The notes: generated from the letters alone by a model not told the origin. A stretch of 64,000 bases of DNA from Pontibacter indicus (GCF_900156345.1 NZ_FTPP01000002.1:1240001-1304000), one strand, 5' to 3'; positions 1-8,584 are shown, counted from the first letter of the stretch. Numbers and translations are program-made.

Positions 1-545
1 AGTTCGGTCACAGGCTTTTGTTTCCGGAGCATGAGCAGGCTGTAGAAGAAGGCCAGCACACAGGCCAGCATCGTGCCCATCCCAATCAAGCCAATGCGCG
101 TCGGAATGGAGTCCAGCTCAAATGGCATGGTGCCGGCAATGGAGGTGATCATGATGAAGAAGAAGCTGCCCGGCGGTTTCATGGCGAAGTAGTTGGCCAC
201 CCAGTGCACCGCCAGCGCAAACAGGCCCACAAACAGCGAAGAAAGATACGGGTTGAAGCTAAAGGTAACGCCTACCGCCAGCGACACCATAAACCCAAAC
301 GAACAGCTGATCACCGTGATCATGCGATGGACCAGGGTCGTATTCGTGGGCAGGTATAGGATTACGAGCCCGCCGATACAGCCCAGTATACCATAGTCGA
401 GGCGGCCACTGGCGAAGCCTGCTAGCAGGGGCAGGCCGGTGCACAGCGAGGCCAGCACCGGTATGTGCCAGAGCCGCTCGGTCTTCTTCAGTTCGAACAG
501 CGCTCTAGCCTCCGCGCGTATGATTTGTCTGATCTGCTGCATCAT
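1..545 (-). CDS. FUSC-like integral membrane protein (partial, C-terminus beyond window)
   Basis: Reading the minus strand from 545 down to the window edge gives about 181 codons without a stop. It begins MMQQIRQIIRAEARALFELK, followed by several hydrophobic segments (roughly residues 27-45, 50-65, 73-90, 98-115, 125-140 and 150-170). The pattern of a basic amphipathic N-terminus followed by closely spaced membrane helices, with a conserved ATG-ATG start, resembles the FUSC/aromatic-acid-exporter superfamily (YccS/YhfK type), which moves small aromatic or fusaric-acid-like compounds across the inner membrane. The family call rests on the fold pattern, not on a catalytic motif. It stands alone, and the next gene leftwards is not visible. 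Another polytopic permease family cannot be excluded. Confidence 0.6.
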   Translation of the reverse strand, partial: MMQQIRQIIRAEARALFELKKTERLWHIPVLASLCTGLPLLAGFASGRLDYGILGCIGGLVILYLPTNTTLVHRMITVISCSFGFMVSLAVGVTFSFNPYLSSLFVGLFALAVHWVANYFAMKPPGSFFFIMITSIAGTMPFELDSIPTRIGLIGMGTMLACVLAFFYSLLMLRKQKPVTE

Positions 546-599
546 CTGAATTGCATACTGCTGTGTACCTGAAGGGTTGTCGACAGGTATAGCGACGCA

Positions 600-628
600 C
601 AAAAAAGCCCCGGCTTTGGACCGGGGCT
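600..628 (-). terminator. Rho-independent terminator after the ABC-F gene
   Basis: An AGCCCCGG / CCGGGGCT stem with a 7-nt loop lies just past the minus-strand stop at 637. On the minus strand it is followed by a run of six T. Confidence 0.85.
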
Positions 629-636
629 CAGGTTTA

Positions 637-2280
637 TTACTTGGCTACGGTACGTTCAATCTCCCGCAGGTTCTCCATTTTCTTGTTTTTGAGGAAGCCG
701 TTGATGTCCTCGAAGTGTTCGCGCACGCGCTTGTTGCCAAACTCAAACACCTTGTCGGCCAGCCCGTCGAGGAAGTCGCGGTCGTGCGATACGAGGATGA
801 TCGTGCCGTCGAAGGCCTTGAGCGCATCTTTGAGGATGTCCTTGGTCTTGATGTCGAGGTGGTTGGTTGGTTCGTCCAGAATCAGCAGGTTCACCGGCTG
901 CAGCAGGAGCTTGATCATGGCCAGTCGCGTCTTCTCACCGCCCGACAGCACTTTCACTTTCTTCTCGATGGTATCGCCGCTGAACATAAAGGCACCCAAC
1001 AGGTCCTTCACGCGGGTACGGGCATCGCCCACGGCAATCTCGTCGATGGTCTGGAACACGGTCAGTTCGCCGTCGAGCAGGGCGGCCTGGTTCTGGGCAA
1101 AATAGCCGATCAGGCAGTTGTGGCCCAGTTGCAGCTTGCCCTCAAAATCGATCTCGCCCATAATGGCTTTTACCATTGTAGACTTACCCTCGCCGTTCTT
1201 GCCCACAAAGGCCACTTTCTCGCCCCGGTTTATCGTCATGGAAGCGTCTTTGAACACGGTATAGTCGCCGTACTTTTTGGTCAGCTCTTCGACTATAACC
1301 GGGTAGTTGCCTGAGCGCGGTGCAGGCGGGAATTTAACATTCAGAGCCGAGGTGTCCACCTCGTCCACCTCCACGACCTCCATCTTCTCCAGCATCTTCA
1401 CCCGCGACTGTACCTGCAGCGTCTTCGAGTAAGTGCCCTTGAAGCGGTCAATGAACGTCTGAATATCAGCAATCTCTTTCTGCTGGTCATCGAACTGCTT
1501 TTGCTGCTGCTCGCGGCGCTCTTTGCGCAGTTGCAGGTATTGGCTGTAGGTTACCTTGTAGTCGTAAATGCGGCCCATCGTCACCTCAATGGTGCGGTTG
1601 GTGATGTTGTCCACGAAAGTTTTATCGTGCGAGATCACGATCACAGCCTTGGCGTTGTTCACCAGGAAGTCCTCCAGCCATTGGATCGACTCGATGTCGA
1701 GGTGGTTGGTCGGTTCATCGAGCAGGATCAGGTCCGGCTTCTGGAGCAGGATCTTGGCCAGCTCGATGCGCATGCGCCAGCCACCGCTGAACTCAGTGGT
1801 AGAGCGGGTGAAGTCTTCGCGGGAAAAACCGAGACCTTTCAGTGTTTGCTCTACCTCCGCGTCGAAGTTGATCTCTTCGATGGAGTAGTATTTTTCGCCC
1901 AACTCCGATACCTGCTCAATGATCTTGTAGTATTCATCAGAGTCGTAGTCGGTGCGGGTTTCGAGCTCGGCGTTGAGTGCATCCATCTGCTTTTTCATGT
2001 CGAGCACTTTGGCAAAGGCCTTGGATGCCTCTTCGAACACGGTGCAGTTGTCTTCAGTGAGCAGGTGCTGCGGCAGGTAGGCGATCACGGCATCCTTCGG
2101 GGCCGACACCTTGCCACGGGTGGGCTTGCTGGCGCCCGCTATAATTTTGAGCAGGGTAGACTTGCCCGCTCCGTTTTTCCCCATCAGGGCGATGCGGTCG
2201 TTTTCGTTGATGTTGAAAGAAACATTGCTGAAAAGGGCCGCCCCATTGAACTCCACGCTCACCGCGTCAACTGAAATCAT
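637..2280 (-). CDS. ABC-F family ATPase (ribosome-associated, EttA/Uup/YdiF type)
   Basis: This 547-residue protein has two ABC ATPase domains in one chain and no membrane segments, the hallmark of ABC-F proteins. These bind the ribosomal E site and assist translation or antibiotic protection. Domain 1 has Walker A GKNGAGKST at residues 34-42, a signature FSGGWRMR and Walker B LILLDEPTNHLD. Domain 2 has GKNGEGKST near residue 360, signature LSGGEKTR near 443 and LLILDEPTNHLD. A charged, Gln/Lys-rich linker (about residues 250-300) matches the P-site tRNA interaction motif region. The length is usual for the YdiF-like Bacteroidota subgroup. It is transcribed alone, with a -7-like box at 2302-2309 and a strong terminator. 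Whether it is a housekeeping factor or a resistance protein cannot be read from the sequence. Confidence 0.93.
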   Translation of the reverse strand: MISVDAVSVEFNGAALFSNVSFNINENDRIALMGKNGAGKSTLLKIIAGASKPTRGKVSAPKDAVIAYLPQHLLTEDNCTVFEEASKAFAKVLDMKKQMDALNAELETRTDYDSDEYYKIIEQVSELGEKYYSIEEINFDAEVEQTLKGLGFSREDFTRSTTEFSGGWRMRIELAKILLQKPDLILLDEPTNHLDIESIQWLEDFLVNNAKAVIVISHDKTFVDNITNRTIEVTMGRIYDYKVTYSQYLQLRKERREQQQKQFDDQQKEIADIQTFIDRFKGTYSKTLQVQSRVKMLEKMEVVEVDEVDTSALNVKFPPAPRSGNYPVIVEELTKKYGDYTVFKDASMTINRGEKVAFVGKNGEGKSTMVKAIMGEIDFEGKLQLGHNCLIGYFAQNQAALLDGELTVFQTIDEIAVGDARTRVKDLLGAFMFSGDTIEKKVKVLSGGEKTRLAMIKLLLQPVNLLILDEPTNHLDIKTKDILKDALKAFDGTIILVSHDRDFLDGLADKVFEFGNKRVREHFEDINGFLKNKKMENLREIERTVAK

Positions 2281-2301
2281 AATCGTTTAATTTTAAGGCT
2301 G

Positions 2302-2309
2302 CAAAGATA
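2302..2309 (-). promoter_or_regulatory. Candidate Bacteroidota -7 box for the ABC-F gene
   Basis: The minus strand reads TATCTTTG, a match to the TAnnTTTG box, 22 bp upstream of the start codon. No TTG is seen 19-21 bp further up. That space is occupied by the left inverted repeat of the neighbouring four-helix-bundle unit, which begins 4 bp away. Confidence 0.5.
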
Positions 2310-2312
2310 GTG

Positions 2313-2785
2313 AAGTTTGGGGGTTTAAGAGTTGGAGATTTTAGGAGTTGTTGCGTTTGTAAGATGATTTTCTAATTGTGACCAGGATGGCCGTCAGTTC
2401 GTTGGCTTCTTGCTTAAGTGAAGCAAGACGGCTTGCTGCTACTATTTCTGATTCTTCTAACAGTTCTATCCAGAAAAGCGATTCGTCAGCTTCTTCAAGT
2501 GCTATACCTATCTTAGCTGCAAATTCGGCATTGGAGCGTGCTCGACATGCAGCGCGGTAGTTGGCAGCAACTGATGTGGCAGACCTTAGCAGCTGCTTTC
2601 CCAGAACATAGGCATCAGCCTGCCATGGCAGCGCCCTGAACAAACGTATACATCGCAGCGCAAATTCCTTTGTCCGTTGTTTCAGGCTTTCCCCAAAAGC
2701 AAAATTGCTTACCCTCTCCAAACTCTCCATTCTCAAATCTTCATTCATAACTCTCTAACTCCTAAACTCTCTAACTCCCAAACTT
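2313..2785. mobile_element. Four-helix-bundle gene cassette bounded by inverted repeats
   Basis: The left arm (2313-2350) starts AAGTTTGGGGGTT and the right arm (2785 back to 2749) starts AAGTTTGGGAGTT. Both continue as degenerate GAGTTTAGGAGTTAG-type repeats. Between them lies only the four-helix-bundle gene, whose stop codon falls inside the left arm. The boundaries, the single small gene and the inverted ends look like a compact transposable or passively mobilised unit. No transposase is encoded. The mobile interpretation is inference. Confidence 0.5.
2341..2748 (-). CDS. Four-helix-bundle protein (23S rRNA intervening-sequence / S23 family)
   Basis: This 135-residue, almost wholly helical protein resembles the family first seen inside intervening sequences of 23S rRNA genes and annotated TIGR02436 or 'four helix bundle protein'. 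Typical elements are visible: an N-terminal LKQRTKEFALRCIRLFRALP helix, a central LLRSATSVAANYRAACRARS segment with the conserved Arg/Ala pattern, and the acidic IALEEADESLFWIELLEES helix. Family members form pentameric or other oligomeric bundles, with no established biochemical activity. The gene is on the minus strand between two unrelated genes and is enclosed by inverted repeats, so it looks inserted. An alternative start is the Met at residue 7. Confidence 0.85.
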   Translation of the reverse strand: MNEDLRMESLERVSNFAFGESLKQRTKEFALRCIRLFRALPWQADAYVLGKQLLRSATSVAANYRAACRARSNAEFAAKIGIALEEADESLFWIELLEESEIVAASRLASLKQEANELTAILVTIRKSSYKRNNS

Positions 2786-2823
2786 ATAATTTCGTAAAAC
2801 TTCCCCAACCACAACCACCGCTC

Positions 2824-4113
2824 ATGAAAGAAGAGTTCCTGCACTACATCTGGCAGCATCAGTATTTCGACAAAACGGATTTGAACACGGTGGAGGGGGA
2901 GCAGGTGCAGGTGCTGCGGGTGGGTATGTACAATACCGACGCGGGGCCGGATTTCAAGGAGGCCATCATCAGAGTAGGAGAGGTGGAGTGGTCGGGGAGC
3001 GTGGAGATACACCTGCGCGGCTCGGACTGGCGGCGGCACCAGCACCAGCTCGACTTCAAGTATAACCAGGTAGTGCTCCATGTGGTGTGGGAAGCCGATG
3101 AAGCTGTAAAGCGAACTGACGGTACTACTATACCTACGTTGGAGCTGAAAAATAGGGTAAACCTGGCCATGCTCCATACCTACGAACAACTGCGGCGGGC
3201 ACCTTTTGCTATACCTTGCGCCGGCTTCTGGCCCCATGTGCCCGACATCACCAAAACCATGATGCTGGGCCGCGCCCTCACCGAGCGGCTTGAGCTAAAA
3301 GGAGAGGAGGTGCTGCAGGTATACCACCAGCTTGGCAACGATTGGGAAGCCACGGCATTTCAAGTGCTATGCAAAGGCTTCGGTTTCAAAATTAACCAGG
3401 AACCTTTCGAGCGATTAGCCCGCGCCCTGCCCATGCAGGTGGTGCGCAAGCATCAGCATGATTTGTTTCAACTCGAAGCCCTGCTGTTCGGGCAAGCTGG
3501 TTTCCTGGCGGAGCCGGTTGATGATTATAGCGCCACGCTGGCCAAAGAACATGCCTACCTGAGCCGCAAGTATAGCCTGCAGGAACTCACCATGCCCCGC
3601 CACCACTGGAACTTCCTGCGCATGCGTCCCGCCAACTTTCCCACGGTTCGATTGGCGCAACTGGCGGCGCTGCTACACAAGCATAAGAGTCTGTTTTCCA
3701 CCATTATCCAAACCGAAGGGGCCAAAAATTACGATGCGCTGTGGCCCGCACCCGTGTCGGCATATTGGCAAAAACATTATACCTTTGGGGCAGAGTCTAA
3801 GGCAGTGCAGGTGCAACTGGGTAAGTCGAGCGTGCAAAACCTGACCATCAACGTGGCAGCGCCCTTGTTGGCAGCTTACGCCGTGCACATGCAGCAGTTG
3901 GAGCACCTCGACAAAGCGGTGAACCTGCTCGAAAAGGTGAAGGAAGCCAGCAACCGCATCACGCGGCAGTACGAGGAGCTGGGCTGGAAAGCCGCCTCGG
4001 CCGCCGACAACCAGGCCGCCCTCGGACTCTACAAACGCTACTGCCAGCCGGTCAACTGCCTGCGCTGCGCCATTGGCAACAAGATTATGAAGCAAAATCT
4101 ACCAACTACGTGA
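2824..4113 (+). CDS. DUF2851 family protein
   Basis: This 429-residue soluble protein is of a type found widely and almost only in Bacteroidota (DUF2851). The start is placed at MKEEFLHYIWQHQYFD because the family normally begins there. An upstream in-frame ATG would add 49 residues translated from the inverted repeat and is unlikely. Recognisable stretches are the N-terminal block with NTDAGPDF and SVEIHLRGSDW, the HVVWEAD segment, and a C-terminal CLRCAIGNKI cysteine pair, which could bind metal (inference). The function is unknown. The stop codon overlaps the GTG start of the next gene by 4 nt (GTGA), so translation of the two is probably coupled. Confidence 0.88.
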   Translation: MKEEFLHYIWQHQYFDKTDLNTVEGEQVQVLRVGMYNTDAGPDFKEAIIRVGEVEWSGSVEIHLRGSDWRRHQHQLDFKYNQVVLHVVWEADEAVKRTDGTTIPTLELKNRVNLAMLHTYEQLRRAPFAIPCAGFWPHVPDITKTMMLGRALTERLELKGEEVLQVYHQLGNDWEATAFQVLCKGFGFKINQEPFERLARALPMQVVRKHQHDLFQLEALLFGQAGFLAEPVDDYSATLAKEHAYLSRKYSLQELTMPRHHWNFLRMRPANFPTVRLAQLAALLHKHKSLFSTIIQTEGAKNYDALWPAPVSAYWQKHYTFGAESKAVQVQLGKSSVQNLTINVAAPLLAAYAVHMQQLEHLDKAVNLLEKVKEASNRITRQYEELGWKAASAADNQAALGLYKRYCQPVNCLRCAIGNKIMKQNLPTT

Positions 4114-5447
4114 GTATACTGATCTACGGCCTGAACCTGTTGGTACTGGCTGGGCTAATCTGGGGGCTCTGGAAACAGGACTGTAACCCCAAATTGCGGC
4201 CTTACTTATTCCCGACACTGCTACTCAAACTTGCCTGCGGGCTCCTGATCGGGGTGCTGAGCTTTCATGTGTACGACAAAGGCGACACCCAACTCTATTA
4301 CCAGCGCGCCCTCCTGATGACCGACCTGGCCCACGAGCAAGGTATAGGTGCCTACCTGCAGTATCTTTTCACTAACGACCCTACAGGCACAACGCTACAG
4401 GGGCTGCAGAAGCCATTTTATGAAAGCGCCTGGAACATGCCGCGCCTGTTGAGCGTGCCCATGTTGTTGACAAACGGCAACTACTACCTCAGTTCGCTCT
4501 ACCTGTCGCTGTTCAGTTTTGCCGGGCTTTGGTTTTTTGTGAACGCGCTTGCCCGTTATTTTCCAACAACGGCTATACCAGCTGTGGTGGCCTTCCTGGC
4601 TTTTCCGTCGGTAGTCTTCTGGTCATCAGGCGTGCTCAAAGAGAGCGTGCTGATGGGAGGTATGGGGCTGCTCCTGGGCAGTAGTCTATACCTGCTGTTC
4701 GGAAAAAGAAAGCCCTTGCTATACCTGTCGCTCGCTTTGGTGGGCCTATACCTGATCTGGCTGGTGAAATACTTTGTGGCCGTGGCGCTCGCACTTACGC
4801 TGGCCTTGTCGCTGCTCTTGAAGCTGATTTTCTACAACCCGAAGCTGGCGCACATTCACTGGGTGCTGAAGGGTCTGGCGTTGATGGTGCTGTTTTCAGG
4901 TATAGCCTGGCTCGGCACGCAGCTCAACCCTAATCTGCACCTGGAGGCCTTGCCGGATGTAGTGTATGGCAACTACCAGGTCAGCCTGCTGGCCTCGCAG
5001 GGCAAACCGCGCATTGATTTTCCTTTCCTGGAGCCAACTTACCTGAGCTTTATTCTTCACTCGCAACTGGCTTTTATCGGCATGTTGTTTCGCCCCTTTA
5101 TTTGGGAGGCCTATAACATACGTACGTTCGTAGCGGCCTTCGAAAATACCTTGTTATTGGTGCTGGCTTTCGGCTTTTTGCGCGATCTCTTTGAAGCGGG
5201 ACGGGTTAAGTGGCGGTATGGCTACATGCTGACGGCGCTGCTCGTTTTTGTGTTTGTGATGGGCGTTTTACTGGCGTACAGCATGCCGAACCTGGGTACA
5301 CTTAACAGGTATAGAGTAGTGGTGCTGCCTTTTGTGGTATACCTGCTGCTGCTCTGCAAAACAAACAGCGAGCTGTTACGCTACCTTTTGTCTGCCCGCC
5401 AGCGCCAACCTGAGGAAGACGAGCCCGCACAAATCGCAGCAGATTAG
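4110..5447 (+). CDS. Polytopic inner-membrane protein of unknown function
   Basis: This 445-residue protein has roughly ten hydrophobic helices, from an N-terminal LIYGLNLLVLAGLIWGLW to a last helix near residue 415. The C-terminal tail is short, hydrophilic and acidic (RQRQPEEDEPAQIAAD). The start is GTG, overlapping the previous stop by 4 nt. The hydrophobicity pattern with a long periplasmic loop after helix 2 (about residues 55-100) recalls glycosyltransferase-C or polymerase-like membrane proteins of surface polysaccharide pathways. The downstream NeuD-like acyltransferase, 40 bp away, agrees with this. No catalytic motif can be pointed to, so the role is inference. Confidence 0.8.
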   Translation: MSILIYGLNLLVLAGLIWGLWKQDCNPKLRPYLFPTLLLKLACGLLIGVLSFHVYDKGDTQLYYQRALLMTDLAHEQGIGAYLQYLFTNDPTGTTLQGLQKPFYESAWNMPRLLSVPMLLTNGNYYLSSLYLSLFSFAGLWFFVNALARYFPTTAIPAVVAFLAFPSVVFWSSGVLKESVLMGGMGLLLGSSLYLLFGKRKPLLYLSLALVGLYLIWLVKYFVAVALALTLALSLLLKLIFYNPKLAHIHWVLKGLALMVLFSGIAWLGTQLNPNLHLEALPDVVYGNYQVSLLASQGKPRIDFPFLEPTYLSFILHSQLAFIGMLFRPFIWEAYNIRTFVAAFENTLLLVLAFGFLRDLFEAGRVKWRYGYMLTALLVFVFVMGVLLAYSMPNLGTLNRYRVVVLPFVVYLLLLCKTNSELLRYLLSARQRQPEEDEPAQIAAD

Positions 5448-5459
5448 CGCTAATCTTCG

Positions 5460-5467
5460 TACCTTTG
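5460..5467 (+). promoter_or_regulatory. Candidate -7 box upstream of the NeuD-like acyltransferase
   Basis: TACCTTTG fits TAnnTTTG, 20 bp before the ATG at 5488. The -33 region lacks a clear TTG, so strength is uncertain. Confidence 0.45.
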
Positions 5468-5487
5468 CACCTTATTTGACATAGGCT

Positions 5488-6123
5488 ATGCAAAATCCGG
5501 TAATCATACTTGGTGCCCAGAAACTGGGTACGGCAGCTCTCGACATTTTCAACAGCAACAACGTGGTGGTGTACTGCTTCCTCGACGACAGCAAGGAACT
5601 CCAGCAGCAGGAACTGAACAATGTGTCAGTGATGAGCGGTACAGAAGACAGCGAATTCCTGAAACTGATTGGCAAAAAATGCGACGTGTTTGTGGCCGTA
5701 GAGGACTCTGCCGCCCGCAAAGGACTGGTAAAAATGCTCAAAGATGAGTACAAAGTAGTGCCTGTCAACGCGATCCATAAATTCAGCGCCGTATCAGAAT
5801 TTGCCTGGCTCGGTCACGGCAACATGATCGGGGCGGGTGCAATTGTGGGCAACAACTCCAAAATCGGCGACAACAACATCATCGAGTCCCGCGCGCTGAT
5901 CGATACCAAAGCCGAGATTGGTGACAACGTGCAGATCGGCGCAGGAGCCATCATCAACTCCGAAGTAGTAGTGGAAGATGGTGCTTTTATCGGTTCAGGA
6001 GCGGTGATCGTGTCTGGCGTGAAGATCGGCAAGAACGCTCGTGTAGGTGCTGGTTCTGTGGTAGTTGCCAACGTACCTGCCAAAGCCACCGTGTTCGGTA
6101 ACCCCGCTGCACCGGTTAAGTAA
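5488..6123 (+). CDS. NeuD/PglD-family sugar O- or N-acyltransferase (left-handed beta helix)
   Basis: This 211-residue protein has two parts. The N-terminal half (about 1-90) is a small Rossmann-like domain starting VIILGAQKLGTAALDIF, typical of the PglD/NeuD/PerB group that binds the nucleotide sugar. The C-terminal half (about 95-205) is built of hexapeptide repeats (IGAGAIVGNNSKIGDNNII and similar) that form a left-handed beta helix binding acetyl-CoA or another acyl-CoA. The end GNPAAPVK is the usual cap. A His in the GHGNMIGAG segment is a candidate catalytic base. Substrate is unknown; by family it would be a nucleotide-linked amino sugar for surface glycans. It follows a polytopic membrane protein by 40 bp and has its own candidate promoter. 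Confidence 0.82.
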   Translation: MQNPVIILGAQKLGTAALDIFNSNNVVVYCFLDDSKELQQQELNNVSVMSGTEDSEFLKLIGKKCDVFVAVEDSAARKGLVKMLKDEYKVVPVNAIHKFSAVSEFAWLGHGNMIGAGAIVGNNSKIGDNNIIESRALIDTKAEIGDNVQIGAGAIINSEVVVEDGAFIGSGAVIVSGVKIGKNARVGAGSVVVANVPAKATVFGNPAAPVK

Positions 6124-6221
6124 TTTTATACCTGCACAGTTCTCGAAAACCGAACTGACCAAAGTCATTTTTGGTTAAAGAGAAAAATAAGAAATTTGCG
6201 AGCAGTTAGAAAGTTGAATCA

Positions 6222-6257
6222 TGTAGGGACAGGTCGTGACCTGTCTGAATCGTGCAC
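6222..6257. repeat. Palindromic dispersed repeat, copy 1 (GACAGGTC-gt-GACCTGTC)
   Basis: The perfect 8-bp inverted repeat GACAGGTC / GACCTGTC is preceded by GTAGG and followed by TGAATCGTGCAC. A second copy lies at 8634-8669. Both are in intergenic DNA downstream of plus-strand genes. Confidence 0.75.
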
Positions 6258-6358
6258 AGGCAATCATGCATGAGCAACAATTTAACCATCAGCAATTTAA
6301 CAATAGCCCCGCAGGGGTAAACAATTTAAATCAAACACTTAGCTGAAACTAAGCAGTT

Positions 6359-7327
6359 ATGAACAAACCCTACAGCATACTTCTGTACTACTGCTACACA
6401 CCGATAGCAGATCCTGAGACGTTCCGGGAGGAGCACCATTTACTTTGCCTGGAGCTGAATCTGCTCGGCCGCATCATCATATCCAAAGAGGGCCTTAACG
6501 GCACTGTGTCGGGTCTGAAAGAAGATTGCGACAAGTACATGGAAATCGTGAAAGCCGACCCGCGCTTCGCTAAGGTGGATTTTAAAGTGGACGAATCAGA
6601 CAAGCACGCTTTTGCCAAGCTGCACGTGCGTACAAAAGCCGAAATCGTTCACTCCGGCCTGCTGCACATCGACCCGAACGTGCGTACCGGTATACACCTG
6701 GAGCCGAAGGAGTTCAAGGCGATGAAGGACCGCGAAGACGTGGTGATCATGGACATGCGCTCGGATTACGAGTACAGCGTGGGCCGTTTCAAAAACGCCG
6801 TGACCCTGGACATTGAGAACTTCCGTGAATTTCCGGAGAAAATCGATGCCCTGAAAGAAGAACTCAAAGGCAAGAAAATCCTGACCTACTGCACAGGCGG
6901 TATCAAGTGCGAAAAAGCCAGCGCCTTCCTGTTGGAGCAGGGTTTTGAGGACGTGTACCAGCTGCATGGCGGCATCATCAAATATGGCAAAGAGGCCGGC
7001 GGCGAAGACTTTGAGGGCAAATGCTATGTATTCGATAACCGTGTGGCGGTAGATGTGAACACAGTGAACCCCAAGGTGATCTCGAAGTGTCACGTGTGTG
7101 GCACAGAGGAAGACCGTATGGTGAACTGCGCCAACCCGGTGTGCAACCTGCATGTGCCGATCTGCGAGAAATGCGGTTGGGAACTGGAGGGAGCCTGCTC
7201 TACTGAGTGCAAGGAGCACCCGGAAAAGCGCCCGTACGACGGCACCGGCTACTATCAAAAGAACCTGAACGGCTATAATCCACTAAAAGGATTCAACCGT
7301 CGCAAGACTTCTAACGTATCTAAATAA
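6359..7327 (+). CDS. trhO: tRNA uridine(34) hydroxylase TrhO (YceA), rhodanese family
   Basis: This 322-residue protein matches TrhO, which hydroxylates U34 of certain tRNAs as the first step toward 5-carboxymethoxy- or methoxyuridine, using O2. An N-terminal acylphosphatase-like domain (about 1-95, with SKEGLNGTVSG) precedes a rhodanese domain (about 115-215). The active-site loop is YCTGGIKCEK, with the catalytic Cys at 178. The C-terminal extension (about 235-300) carries paired cysteines (CHVCG, CANPVC, CEKCGW, CSTEC), probably a structural zinc site. Length and motif order fit full-length family members. It is a single gene between repeat-containing spacers, and no promoter box was clear. 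Confidence 0.93.
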   Translation: MNKPYSILLYYCYTPIADPETFREEHHLLCLELNLLGRIIISKEGLNGTVSGLKEDCDKYMEIVKADPRFAKVDFKVDESDKHAFAKLHVRTKAEIVHSGLLHIDPNVRTGIHLEPKEFKAMKDREDVVIMDMRSDYEYSVGRFKNAVTLDIENFREFPEKIDALKEELKGKKILTYCTGGIKCEKASAFLLEQGFEDVYQLHGGIIKYGKEAGGEDFEGKCYVFDNRVAVDVNTVNPKVISKCHVCGTEEDRMVNCANPVCNLHVPICEKCGWELEGACSTECKEHPEKRPYDGTGYYQKNLNGYNPLKGFNRRKTSNVSK

Positions 7328-7342
7328 GTATTCTCTAAAGCT

Positions 7343-7376
7343 TAGAAAAGCGTGTGCCCAGATGGCCGCGCTTTTC
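7343..7376 (+). terminator. Weak terminator after trhO
   Basis: An AGAAAAGCG / CGCGCTTTTCT stem with a long loop follows the stop by about 15 bp and ends in T-rich DNA. Confidence 0.4.
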
Positions 7377-7486
7377 TTTGTTTATAATAAATTCGTATCA
7401 CGACACACGTAGCACGACTTTTTTGACGAAGAACTTTTTGACAGTAGACATAGGACTGGCTTACGAATCATCTTGTGCTAATGCTT

Positions 7487-7614
7487 TTTCGGATTTGCAA
7501 TCCGAAAGTATAGTAACAGCGGATTTGTAATCCGATTTGCAGAGGCTTTGCTAGTGGTGGGCCTGCGGATTACAAAGCTGCATACCAATTGGTTATGTAT
7601 TGCAAATCCAGAAC
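7487..7614. repeat. Cluster of CGGATTnnnAATCCG palindromes
   Basis: The first unit (7487-7507) is a perfect TTTCGGATT-tgc-AATCCGAAA palindrome. The second (7520-7534) is CGGATTTGTAATCCG. Half-units follow at about 7564-7576 (GCGGATTACAAA) and 7598-7610 (TTGCAAATCC). The rest of the 400-bp spacer 7328-7729 has no credible gene. The layout resembles REP/BIME clusters. Confidence 0.7.
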
Positions 7615-7729
7615 AGCAATAAGCAGCAAGGGTATAGCTACTTTCCGGAGAATCCTTTGTCAAAAGTTCTATCTTATGTCATTTCACAAAGAAAAGTCTT
7701 GATACCTGATACCAAAAAACAACAACTAC

Positions 7730-8584
7730 ATGGCAATTCCAGCATCAGAACTGATCATCAATCAAAACGACACCATCTATCACCTCAACCTGGAGCCGGA
7801 GCACATTTCGGATACCATCATCACAGTGGGCGATCCTGACCGTGTACCGATGGTGAGTAAGTATTTCGACGAGATCGAGGTACAGATCACCAAGCGTGAG
7901 TTTGTGACCCACACCGGCTACTACAAAGGCAAGCGCATTACGGTCATCTCAACAGGTATGGGCACCGACAACATCGATATTCTGATGAACGAGCTGGACG
8001 CGCTGGTGAACATCGATTTTCGGACGCGGGAGGTAAACGAGGAGAAAATCTCACTGAAGATCGTGCGAATTGGCACCTCAGGCTCGCTGCAGTCGGATAT
8101 TCCGCTGGGCAGTCACCTGGCTTCACATTACGGCATCGGGCTGGACTCGCTGATGGAGTTTTACCCGTTGGAGCAAAACGAAAATGAGCAAAGTATCTCC
8201 AAAGCCCTGCAGGAGCAGTTGGGTGTCGGTTTCCGTCCTTATGTGGTGAACGGCTCCAAAATGCTGATCGACAAGATCGCTTTCGACATGATTCCGGGTA
8301 ATACACTGACCTGCCCGGGCTTCTACGCCCCGCAAGGCCGTGTGCTGCGTGGCGGCCTCCGCAACCCAGACCTGCTCAAGGTATACCAGGACTTCAAGGT
8401 ATGCGACTTCCGCTTCACCAACTTCGAGATGGAAACTGCCGGCTACTATGCCATGGGCCGCCTCCTGGGCCACGAAATGTTGTCACTCAACGCCATTGTA
8501 GCCAACCGCATCTCCCAAGAGTTCGCAACAAACGCCGAAGAGGTAATTGACAGCCTGATCGTAAAGGTGCTGGATAGGATTTAG
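7730..8584 (+). CDS. Nucleoside phosphorylase (PNP/UDP phosphorylase family)
   Basis: This 284-residue enzyme of the PNP_UDP_1 family reversibly cleaves a nucleoside with phosphate to base and ribose-1-phosphate in salvage. Visible signatures are the phosphate-binding GDPDRVPMVSKYFD near residue 35, STGMGTDNIDI near 75, RIGTSGSLQSDIP near 112, and the ribose/base loop NFEMETAGYYAMG near 228. The FEMET motif with its Met-Glu-Thr is typical of uridine phosphorylase and related hexamers, so uridine phosphorylase is the most likely activity, but purine specificity cannot be excluded. It is a single gene with REP-like DNA on both sides. Confidence 0.9.
   Translation: MAIPASELIINQNDTIYHLNLEPEHISDTIITVGDPDRVPMVSKYFDEIEVQITKREFVTHTGYYKGKRITVISTGMGTDNIDILMNELDALVNIDFRTREVNEEKISLKIVRIGTSGSLQSDIPLGSHLASHYGIGLDSLMEFYPLEQNENEQSISKALQEQLGVGFRPYVVNGSKMLIDKIAFDMIPGNTLTCPGFYAPQGRVLRGGLRNPDLLKVYQDFKVCDFRFTNFEMETAGYYAMGRLLGHEMLSLNAIVANRISQEFATNAEEVIDSLIVKVLDRI

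Noticed and set aside
577..2274. Long plus-strand frames opposite the ABC-F gene
   Set aside because: Shadows of the minus-strand gene, with His/Val-rich composition typical of antisense translation.
2677..2823. N-terminal extension of the DUF2851 protein
   Set aside because: It is translated from the inverted repeat of the neighbouring unit and does not resemble family N-termini.
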